From Diplolepis rosae (lineage: Eukaryota; Arthropoda; Insecta; Hymenoptera; Diplolepididae): a DNA stretch of 64,000 nt. Both the position numbers and the translations under genes were made by a program. The first letter of the stretch is position 1. Every line of letters starts with the position of its first letter. The notes under the pieces are model-generated. The model had not been told where the DNA came from and did not search any database. It saw only the letters and a list, made by a program, of their open reading frames with translations. Shown here piece by piece: positions 49,711 to 58,600 of the stretch. The stretch lies in contig JAPYXD010000704.1 of assembly GCA_030998225.1 (NCBI GenBank), positions 1,612,001 through 1,676,000 of the forward strand, given 5' to 3'.

Positions 49711-50176
49711 TGTCACGTCCTGTGACCAGTTACATGTATTTATTTATAATATTAAACATGTAAAGCTAATAAAAAAGATTTCATAATAAAACTTGCACGA
49801 AGAATATGTCTTGAAATAATTTTGATTATACGAAATAGAATGTACGATAGCAAAATTGTAATAGGGAGAGAGAAATAGTAAATTTATAAATAGAGAACAT
49901 TTATGAATGAAACATCGTAACCCCAATAAGGGTGTTAGCAAGGGAACCCCATCGGAATGTCTTAAGTACGCAAGAATGTGGACCGGCGCAGCAAAGGATG
50001 AAAATTAAAAAGATGAATCATATCAAGGAAAAAAGGAACGTAGGGGAACCCAAGAGAAGGGCAAGTTGAAAATATGTTTCCCCTTTTCTTGATGTATGGA
50101 ACTGGAAGTCAAGGAACTAGGTTTTCCACGCGCTAGGCAAGTAACCCTCATGGGAGTATTCGCCAGGGTAGATTTG

Positions 50177-50212
50177 TGCATAAAAGCAGGTGCTTTCTTG
50201 CGAATCAGTCAG
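50177..50212 (+). promoter_or_regulatory. LTR core promoter, TATA-like plus initiator
   Basis: A TATA-like CATAAAAG at about 50179 is followed roughly 30 bp later by ATCAGTCAG, matching the insect initiator TCAGT at about 50206. This would start the R region. It is assigned by spacing and motif only. Confidence 0.55.
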
Positions 50213-50653
50213 TTTTTCTTCAGTCTTCCTCCAGTCTTCCTCCAGTTTTTCTTCAGATTTCGTCGAGTTCTTCTCCAGTTTTTCGTCAGTCGTCGTCGGT
50301 ACCAGTTCTTCGTCAAGTTCTCATAAGTCTTCCTCAAGTTTTTTATCAGTCTTCACCAGTTTCTCATCGCGGAGTCGGTTTCCCCAAAAAGTCTTCGTCA
50401 ACCATTCAAGTTCCTTCAAGGAGAATCTACAGTACTCTGGTAGATTTCTTCAACACATCGTCAGCATTTTCCTTCGCCGTATCAAGTGGTCCAGTTATTC
50501 ACCTAAGGGAAATTATTACACACTCCCCAAGTTCGTGGAAATACCGGAGTGTTCCAATTGTGACGTTGCAAGTTTTTATTTGGAATATCAGTGGTTCCAG
50601 AGTGGATTAAACTACAAGTAAGTCATTCAACATTTACCCCAGGAGGAATTTTT

Positions 50654-50819
<166 letters not shown>

Positions 50820-50837
50820 GTTTTATTGTAGAATCAT

Positions 50838-50843
50838 AATAAA
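50838..50843 (+). terminator. LTR polyadenylation signal AATAAA
   Basis: AATAAA about 150 bp before the LTR end. It would define R between about 50206 and 50860 and U5 after it. Confidence 0.5.
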
Positions 50844-51009
50844 GGTTAATAATTGTAAATTCATTGAATATTTATTTGTTGTTAGCTTTCCCTCACCCTG
50901 TTTCGGTTTAGAAATTCTTTGGATTTCTTCACCGATCAAAAACGAGGGGAATTAATTTAATAATAGTAAAAGGTAAGTGACAGGACGTTACATACCCAAT
51001 TACAATTTT

Positions 51010-51029
51010 TGGTGCATCGGCCGGGAATC
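51010..51029 (+). promoter_or_regulatory. Primer-binding site for tRNA-Gly(GCC)
   Basis: TGGTGCATCGGCCGGGAATC is the exact complement of the last 20 nt (with CCA) of insect tRNA-Gly with anticodon GCC, as far as I recall that tRNA. It starts 17 bp after the LTR end. It would prime minus-strand DNA synthesis. Confidence 0.75.
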
Positions 51030-51690
51030 ACAAAAGCTAACAATAAAGCAGAAAAATTAATATATTTAATGATACCTAACTATCTAGCGAATTTATTTGA
51101 AAGATATATAGATATTTTTTGAAAAGAGAGAGATTTTACCCACATATAGAAATTCCTTCTTCAATCAAATATAAGTGTTTTATAAATATAAATACAAAAT
51201 ATGAGTTATATTGAATGTGAAAAAAGGTGTTTAGTGTCAAAAAAAATTGAAATTTTAATAAATGGCAAAGAAATGAATAAATATCTTCCAAGAATTATTT
51301 AATTAAAAATTTCTTCACAATTCTTGAATAAATTTTTTTTTCGTGAATCTAAATAAAATTTTTTTTACGAAATATTCAATTTAAATTTTTTCGCAAATTC
51401 TAAATTAATTTTCTTAGGGAATTTTAAATAAATATTTCTTCATGCAATATTTAATAAACATTTTTCGCAAATTTTAAACAAATTTGTTCCCGAATTTAAA
51501 TAAATTTTTCTATGCAAAATTCAATCCAAATTTTTCGCAAATTTAGTTTAAATTTTTCGCAAATTTTGAATTAATGCAAAATTTAATCAAAATTTTTCGA
51601 AATTTATAAATTAATCCTTTCGAAAATTTCCAATAAATTTTTTCCCAATTTTATTGTATATTATTAGAACATTTTATTTTATTTTTATTT
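51030..51690 (+). other. Retroelement leader, AT-rich part
   Basis: Non-coding. Positions 51290-51660 are built of degenerate units of about 30-40 bp containing TTTTTCGCAAATTTTAAATAA. The repeat separates the primer site from the structured hairpins. No frame of interest. Confidence 0.6.
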
Positions 51691-51693
51691 TTC

Positions 51694-51769
51694 GAATTTC
51701 TGCAAGTGCACGGATTATTCAGGGCTTGTGCTTGAGTCATCCCTGTCTAATCTGGTACTGCAAGAATTC
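51694..51769 (+). ncRNA. Leader hairpin A, TGTGCTTGAGTC loop
   Basis: Paired segments from outside to inside: GAATT 51694-51698 with AATTC 51765-51769, AGTGC 51705-51709 with GTACT 51755-51759, GATTA 51713-51717 with TAATC 51748-51752, and CAGGG 51720-51724 with CCCTG 51741-51745. The loop contains TGTGCTTGAGTC at 51727-51738. Hairpins B and C share the same loop word and layout with different but complementary stems. It is a structural element in the retroelement RNA leader, function unknown. Confidence 0.7.
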
Positions 51770-51973
51770 ATCATTTGTTAAATAAGATTAAATTCAAGTT
51801 TTAAACAGAAAAAATAGAGCACACGAAAACATAAGTCCACTTTGGATTCGTTGAACGGTCACCATAATTTGGGTGTGGCAAACCTCGAAGTGCTTACATT
51901 TTACTGTTTTCAACTTTTTTTTTTTTTCTCTATTTGACAAAAAAACTGACACCTTCAATTTCTTGACGATTAT

Positions 51974-52054
51974 CAGAATTCTGTAAGTATCTGAATTAAG
52001 CAGGAAATTTGTGCTTGAGTCGAGCCTAATTAATTTGATACTACAATAATTCTG
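51974..52054 (+). ncRNA. Leader hairpin B, TGTGCTTGAGTC loop
   Basis: Paired segments: CAGAAT 51974-51979 with ATTCTG 52049-52054, AGTATC 51986-51991 with GATACT 52037-52042, AATTAA 51994-51999 with TTAATT 52030-52035, and AGG 52002-52004 with CCT 52025-52027. The invariant word lies at 52010-52021. The two-by-two internal loop below the apical stem is in the same place as in hairpin A. Confidence 0.75.
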
Positions 52055-52074
52055 ATTTTCGACTGTCGTGATTT

Positions 52075-52139
52075 CTGTGAATCGTATAATTACCCAAGAT
52101 TCTGTGCTTGAGTCTAGCTTGGCTAATTTTTAATCACAG
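52075..52139 (+). ncRNA. Leader hairpin C, TGTGCTTGAGTC loop
   Basis: Paired segments: CTGTGA 52075-52080 with TCACAG 52134-52139, AATTA 52088-52092 with TAATT 52124-52128, and CCAAG 52094-52098 with CTTGG 52118-52122. The invariant word lies at 52103-52114. The stem sequence differs from A and B at most positions, yet pairing is kept. Confidence 0.7.
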
Positions 52140-52223
52140 AAGGATCGAATAATTGAAACCACAAAATAGGATATTAAAATAAAAATTTATGTTTATTGAT
52201 TTTTATTCCCGTGACTGAAATTT

Positions 52224-52304
52224 GTTTTGGGATATAACTTTTCACCTTGTGGGAAGTTATATTAAACAGCGATTAGCGAATTGCGCGCTCAGCTATCCCC
52301 AAAC
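52224..52304 (+). ncRNA. Leader structure D, cloverleaf-like
   Basis: GTTTTGGGATA (52224-52234) pairs with TATCCCCAAAC (52294-52304) apart from one mismatch. Inside are a hairpin AACTTTTC/GGGAAGTT (52237-52258) and the 31-nt block 52268-52298, which is identical in structure E and includes GCGCGC. The outer stem is G-rich here and A-rich in E, so pairing has been kept while the sequence changed. Confidence 0.6.
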
Positions 52305-52382
52305 TAGAGTTTCAGAAGCAGATTAAGAATTAATTTAATAAATTTTGTATCCAAAGTTTCGATTACTGTGATCAAAAATTTG

Positions 52383-52462
52383 TTTAAGGATATAGCTTTT
52401 CACTTTCGTGGAAGGTTATATTAAAAAGCGATTAGCGAATTGCGCGCTCAGCTATCCTTAAA
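52383..52462 (+). ncRNA. Leader structure E, cloverleaf-like
   Basis: TTTAAGGATA (52383-52392) pairs with TATCCTTAAA (52453-52462). An inner hairpin AGCTTTTCAC/GTGGAAGGTT follows, with wobble pairs, then the 31-nt block shared with structure D ending in CAGCTATCC. The self-complementary GCGCGC at 52442-52447 could allow contact between RNA molecules (inference). Confidence 0.6.
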
Positions 52463-52622
52463 TTAGAGTTTTTGAATTTCAGAATTGCAATATTTCCTAA
52501 AAATTACACAAGTACACTATACATCAAATTTTTGTAACAAGGTATTTCTTTTTTAAAAAAAAAAAAAAATCAGAACTAAGCAAAAACTTTCAATAAAACA
52601 ACAACTAAAATAAATTCTATAA

Positions 52623-52624
<2 letters not shown>

Positions 52625-52654
<30 letters not shown>
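52625..52654 (+). repeat. A30 run upstream of ORF0
   Basis: Thirty consecutive A, the last being the first base of an ATG that opens a seven-codon frame. A further A run lies at 52555-52569. They may be leader elements or simply A-rich drift. Run length may be inexact. Confidence 0.85.
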
Positions 52655-52656
<2 letters not shown>

Positions 52657-52751
52657 AAATACGTATATCTGTAAATTTATTTGAAAAAATATATATATGT
52701 ACTATATCAAAATATACATAACTCATATTTTGTACAATACTGTATTTCTAC

Positions 52752-53279
52752 ATGTCTTCACCACCCGTTAGATATACTCTTAAACGCTCCCGAGCAGGAA
52801 AACATATAGATGAGTTGAAACTACCAAATTGTAAAATAAGAGAAATAAAAAACGACGTTGAATTTTCCGATTTATTTGAGCAATTGTTAGAGAAAAGAAG
52901 CAATTATATAAAAAACAAACTTTCGCGTAATTTAGAAAAGGAAAAGGATACAAAAATCGAATCTGTACCAGAAAACATTGAAACGAAAAATCCCGAACCT
53001 GAATTAATATTGACTGAAAATAAAATTTCTGAATATCTACCCCCAATTATCGACACTTTAAATATTTTCTCTGACTCGGAACCTGAAGCAAACTCGAGTC
53101 ACTTTGTTCCTAATAAAGATAAAATATCAAGTATTGAGGTTATCAGCATATTCTCAGATTCAGGATCTGAAACAGAAATTGAGGAACCCAGTTTTGCGCA
53201 GAATAAACTTTTTCTACCCAAAATAACAAATATTTGCAGTTTAGGAAAAAATAAAGTTAAATTAATTAAAGATTTTTAA
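52752..53279 (+). CDS. ORF0, acidic protein of unknown function
   Basis: 175 residues, ATG start, the first substantial frame of the retroelement. It lies 90 bp before gag in a different frame. The N-terminal 60 residues are basic and helical-looking. The C-terminal half is acidic with two similar motifs, LNIFSDSEPE (about residue 101-110) and VISIFSDSGSETE (about 130-142). Each is a hydrophobic cluster followed by Ser/Asp/Glu, the pattern of phospho-regulated SUMO-interacting motifs. I do not recognise the family. The codon bias (A-rich) matches gag and pol. It could be an accessory protein or a leader that must be bypassed for gag translation. Confidence 0.6.
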   Translation: MSSPPVRYTLKRSRAGKHIDELKLPNCKIREIKNDVEFSDLFEQLLEKRSNYIKNKLSRNLEKEKDTKIESVPENIETKNPEPELILTENKISEYLPPIIDTLNIFSDSEPEANSSHFVPNKDKISSIEVISIFSDSGSETEIEEPSFAQNKLFLPKITNICSLGKNKVKLIKDF

Positions 53280-53368
53280 GAAATGAAAAGTTATTCTATT
53301 TTTGAAAAAAAAGGGGTGATATTAATAATATCAAATAAATTTATTTCCGAAAAATATGAGAAATATCA

Positions 53369-55651
53369 ATGTCGGTTCCATCACGAGACAGCAGTAAAAA
53401 AGGCACCATAACTCGTAGTCAAGCAAGGAAAAACCCAACTTTAGCAAAAGAAGTTGAAGAAAGTTCCCAAGTACCACTTAAACCAAAACGAAAAACTCAA
53501 GAAGGAAATTTACAATATTCCGAATCTTCAAGTAATTTAGATCAAACTGATCTTTTAGATATTAGCATAGGAAGTATTCCTGACGCTGAAACTAATACTT
53601 TAAACAAATCAATTATTGACACAAAAAACCCTAAGAGTCCGTTTGTTGATAAATTAAAAACTTTTATCAAACACAATAATAGTATAATTATTGCAGGTGA
53701 TCAGTATAACGATACACCGCAAATTAACCCTTCATTTGACGATACCATAGGGGATATAACACTCAGAGAAAAATCAATAATTGAAAGCATTGCAGCAAAC
53801 TCAACCTTGTGTGATAGAACTTTATGCCCAGATCAATTTGGTGATATTTCAAATAATAAAATTCTCACTACACCTCAAAAAAGATACGAATCAATAGATC
53901 CATTTGAAACAAAATCACAACTAAATAGGACTCCAGAATCTTTCAATCAAACAACAATATTTAAAAATCCAAATCTAGAATTTGAACAAGTTCAAGAAAC
54001 TTTACCAAATAAAATCAATCAAATTATACTTGACGACTCTGCAAATATTGACCAGGCTCTTGATTCGCTAAAATCTTCACATCCGTATTCAACCTCTAGG
54101 AAGTCTAATAAAGAAATTTTAGCAAATAATTTACCAAATAATTCACCGAATAATTTACCAAATAACCTACCAATACAATCCATCGAAATGATGAATTTAC
54201 CTACAAATCAACAAGTATCTCTACGAGATGCGTTAGAAATTGTCCCATACTTTGATGGATCAAATAAAGTGCCATTAACCATTTTTATTGAGGCTTGCAA
54301 GGAAGCCAAAGAAATGGTTCCAAATGCAGAAGCAAATTTGGTCAAATTACTAAGAAGCAAACTTACAGGTGAAGCCAGAAGATGTATAATAGGAAATTAT
54401 TATAATAATTTAGAAGATTTTATTTCAAAGCTAAAAACAATTTTTTCACCATCAAAAACCGTATTCCAATTACAAGGAGATTTAGGCAGGATATATATGT
54501 GGGAAAACGAAAGTGTTCTATCCTATGCAACACGCATACAAGAAATAGCAGCAGAAATCCTTGAATGTCATAAACAAAATAATAATGGTAAGGAAGCTGC
54601 TGAATTTGAAAGAAACTTGGAAAGAGACGCGATCGATTGTTTTCTCCGAGGTTTGAAACCAGAATTAGAGATACGAATAGGAACAGCCAATAAATTTGAT
54701 GAAATTGTAGAAAGAGCAATACGAGAAGAAAGAAATTTAACAGCCAGAAACGAACTGCGAAGAGGAAATAGACAACACTCACTAGTCCAAGAAGTTGAGA
54801 AATCATCATACAATAGTCGAGATTTTGCAAAAACAAATAAAATAAATTTAGCACGAGAGGAACCAATAAAATGTCAAATCTGTCAGAAAATAGGCCACAC
54901 AGCAGCAACCTGTTTTCAATATGTTCAACAGTTAACAAATAAAAACCCACAGAGCAATCAGTTTAGAAATAACTTGACTAGACAAAATAATCAATACCAG
55001 GGAAATATGCAAGGTCAGGGAACGCAGTGGGGACCCCCACAGAGATACCAGGTGCAAAGCCTAAATCAACAAAGTAGTAGAAACAACTATAGAGATATAA
55101 ATAGCTTCCCATCCCACCCTAATTTTTCCCAAGGAAACAGATTTAATCAAAACCCAAACTTCAATCGAAATACCCAGAATATGTATCGCAATTTTAACCA
55201 AAATAATCAAAGTCGAAATTTTAATCAAAATCCAAATTTCAATAGAAATTCCAATCAAAATCCGAATTTCAACAGAAATTTCAATAGAAATTTCAACCAG
55301 GGACAAAATTTTAACCAAGGTCAAAATTTTAATCAAGTTCAAAATCAAGGTAGGAATTTCAATCAAAAGCCCCATTTTAATCAAAGAACAAATTTCAATA
55401 TGAACTACAATGAAAATAGAAATCAAAATTCAAATTTTAATCAAAAAATAAATCAAGGTCAAAATTTTGAAGTTATTTGCTATTCGTGCAATACACCAGG
55501 ACATACATCTAGGAATTGTAGCAAGAAAATAAATACTAATCAACAATTGCCACAAGAACCACAACAACAACAACCACTACAACAACAAGAATTTAATCAT
55601 CAGGAAAACTCCAATGCCCTTCCTGGAACGGGTGCACAAAGGAGGGCATAA
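53369..55651 (+). CDS. gag: Gag polyprotein
   Basis: 760 residues. The N-terminal 280 residues are polar and probably disordered. Residues about 285-460 have the retrotransposon gag/capsid pattern, with FDGSNKVPLTIFIEAC, LRSKLTGEARRCI and FLRGLKPELEIRIG blocks. Two CCHC zinc knuckles follow, CQICQKIGHTAATC (about 502-515) and CYSCNTPGHTSRNC (about 704-717). Between them is an unusual linker of about 185 residues made of Asn-Phe-Asn-Arg/Gln repeats. The product assembles the particle and packages RNA. Pol lies in the -1 frame and overlaps the gag end by 55 bp, so pol is probably made by -1 frameshifting. No classical heptamer is obvious, although the overlap holds a GGAAAAC tract. Confidence 0.9.
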   Translation: MSVPSRDSSKKGTITRSQARKNPTLAKEVEESSQVPLKPKRKTQEGNLQYSESSSNLDQTDLLDISIGSIPDAETNTLNKSIIDTKNPKSPFVDKLKTFIKHNNSIIIAGDQYNDTPQINPSFDDTIGDITLREKSIIESIAANSTLCDRTLCPDQFGDISNNKILTTPQKRYESIDPFETKSQLNRTPESFNQTTIFKNPNLEFEQVQETLPNKINQIILDDSANIDQALDSLKSSHPYSTSRKSNKEILANNLPNNSPNNLPNNLPIQSIEMMNLPTNQQVSLRDALEIVPYFDGSNKVPLTIFIEACKEAKEMVPNAEANLVKLLRSKLTGEARRCIIGNYYNNLEDFISKLKTIFSPSKTVFQLQGDLGRIYMWENESVLSYATRIQEIAAEILECHKQNNNGKEAAEFERNLERDAIDCFLRGLKPELEIRIGTANKFDEIVERAIREERNLTARNELRRGNRQHSLVQEVEKSSYNSRDFAKTNKINLAREEPIKCQICQKIGHTAATCFQYVQQLTNKNPQSNQFRNNLTRQNNQYQGNMQGQGTQWGPPQRYQVQSLNQQSSRNNYRDINSFPSHPNFSQGNRFNQNPNFNRNTQNMYRNFNQNNQSRNFNQNPNFNRNSNQNPNFNRNFNRNFNQGQNFNQGQNFNQVQNQGRNFNQKPHFNQRTNFNMNYNENRNQNSNFNQKINQGQNFEVICYSCNTPGHTSRNCSKKINTNQQLPQEPQQQQPLQQQEFNHQENSNALPGTGAQRRA

Positions 55652-58600
55652 ACGAAGAAATATTCGCACCTAATTTGGTTGAAAATAAAACTGAAAAAGT
55701 TAATTTGAATACAAGTAATACAATTCCTCATATAATTCTATCAGCTGAAGGATTGAAAAATCCTATACACATGATGATAGATACAGGAGCCGGATCAAAT
55801 TTAATCAAACAACAAGCAGTCAAAACAAACGTAAAAATAAATAAATACGAATGCCTAAAACTAACAGGCATAAATGAACATCCTGTATTTACACTTGGCC
55901 AAATAACAATAAATATTTTCGGCTACTTGACTACCCTCAACATAATACCGAACGAAGTACCTATCGAACATGATGGTATACTAGGTACAGAGTTTTTCAA
56001 AAACAACAATGCAAAAATTAATTATGCAGAGAAACAACTTGAAATAAATGATAAAATTTACCCATTTGAAATGCAAGAAACTATATTAGTACCAGCAAGA
56101 ACAGTTTCAGATTTTTATGTGAGAATTAAAAACAGTGAACAGAAGCAGGGATTTATTCCACAATTACACTTATGCAATGGAGTTTATTTAGGAAATGCAA
56201 TTGTTTCTAATAATAACAATAAAGCGTACCTGAAAATATTCAATACAAATACACAACCTCAAAGATTAACTATACCAACTATTGAATTGATAGACTTTCA
56301 AGAACTATCAATACATGAGAAAACAATAAATCAGAATGACAGAAAATTAAATTTAGGAAATGAAAAATTTAATTTTTCGCAACAAATTTTTAATGATTTA
56401 ATTACTCAGATAAATGATTATCACCAATTATTCAATATTTCAAATAAAAATGGAGAAAACGCAATTAAAGAATTATTAAGATTAGATCATTTAAACAAAG
56501 AAGAAAAACAACATGTTGAAAATTTAATTGAAAGATATGCAGATCGATTCCACATACCAGGAGAACCATTAGGAGCAACAACTGTTTTACAACACAACAT
56601 TCCAACAACAGATGATCAACCGATATTTTCAAAACAATATAGATTCCCTCCGGTACATAAAGAAGAAATTTCACGTCAAGTAAATGAACTAATTGAAAAT
56701 AAAATTATTAAACCCTCACAATCACCATATAATACACCTGTTTGGATAGTACCTAAAAAATTGGACTCACATGGAAATAGAAAATGGCGAATGGTACTTG
56801 ATTTTCGCAAACTCAATGAAAAAACGATTGGAGATTCTTACCCTTTACCAAATATAATCGATATTTTAGATCAATTGGGATCTGCACAATATTTTTCCGT
56901 ATTTGATCTTGCATCCGGATTCCATCAAATAAAAATGAGCCCTGAAGACTCTCATAAAACAGCTTTTTCAACCCCTTATGGCCATTATGAATTTGACCGT
57001 ATGCCATTTGGTTTAAAAAACGCACCAGCTACCTTTCAACGGTTAATGGATTTAGTTTTAACAGGACTTCAAGGAACTGAATTATTCGTCTACTTGGATG
57101 ACATTGTTTTATATGCAAATTCTTTAGAAGAACACGAGGAAAAATTTAACAAACTAATGGAAAGATTAAGTGCAGCAAATCTCAAATTACAGCCAGATAA
57201 ATGTGAATTTTTACGCCCAGAAGTTGCGTATTTAGGACACATAATAGACAAGGAAGGAATACGACCAGACCCTAAAAAACTAGAGGCAGTAAAAAATTTT
57301 CCGATACCAAAAAACCCTAAAAATATTAAACAATTTTTAGGATTAGCTGGTTATTACCGAAGATTTATTGATGGATTTTCTAAAATTGCAACACCCTTGA
57401 ATCAACTTTTAAAGAAGGATGTAAAATTTAATTCGTCTGAAAAACAACAAGAAGCATTTGAACTTTTAAAAGAAAAATTGTGTGAAGAACCTCTTTTACA
57501 AAGACCAGACTTCTCACAACCTTTTATTTTGACAACTGATGCGTCAGGATTTGCTATAGGTGGAATACTTTCACAAGGTAAAATAGGTAAAGATAAACCT
57601 ATAGCTTATACTTCTAGATCATTAAATGACTGTGAACGAAAATACGATACATACGAAAAAGAAGCTTTAGCAATTATTTATTGCGTAACATATTTTCGCC
57701 CTTATTTATACGGAAGAAAATTTACCTTGGTCACAGACCATAAACCACTAGTATGGTTTCAAAACTCGAAAGATCCTTGCTCTAGAGTAACTAGATGGAA
57801 ATTAAAACTGGCAGAATATGATTTTGATGTTGCATATAAGGCAGGTAAAACTAACGTAAATGCAGATGCTTTATCAAGAAATCCTATTGACGTAGAGAAT
57901 ATTGAACATAATTATATAAACAATAAGATTAGTAGTGAAGTAAATTTAGTTAAACCAAGAGATGCAAAACGCATATCTGATTTAGAATATAAGGAAAAAG
58001 TACCCGTAACAGATCTAGCATGCGATGAAGAAATAAACTATGATAATTTTGAAGAAGATATAGAGGAGAATAATTACGAAGAAACTGAACAATTTATGAA
58101 TAAGGACAAATTATTTAAGAATAGAAATAACCAAGGAAATTATGATAAATTAAAATATAAGGACATTGAAAACGAAAATATAACCACTGATAATTCTGGA
58201 GGAAACGAACAAATACCGATAAACGATGAGAACTTAATTAAGGATATTAGAAATAAGGAGTTTAATGCTATAAATTATGAAGATTTTGAAAACCGAAAAA
58301 CTTGTAAAGATTTTGAAAATGTTGGACAATTAAACGAAGAAACTTTATTTAGGAATATTGTTAATAAAAAACGTTATTATGAGTATATTAATGAGGGAAA
58401 AATTGATAGGAATAATACTGAAAAATTATTAAATGAAGAATATTTACTGATAAATGATGAAGACAATGATAAAGAAAATGATGAAAAATTTATTAAATTG
58501 AATATCAAGGATATTCAAAATAAGAAATTTAATGATATAAATTATGAAGATTTTGAAAAACGAAAAACTTGTGAAGATTTTAAAGAAATCGAACAATCAT

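Noticed and set aside
54420..55426. Minus-strand frames of 81-176 codons opposite gag
   Set aside because: They are antisense shadows of the A-rich gag coding sequence with hydrophobic, low-complexity translations and no family.
53369..55675. Pol starting at an internal non-ATG codon near 55675
   Set aside because: The pol frame is open back to 55597 within gag and has no ATG near its start, so frameshift expression from gag is more likely.
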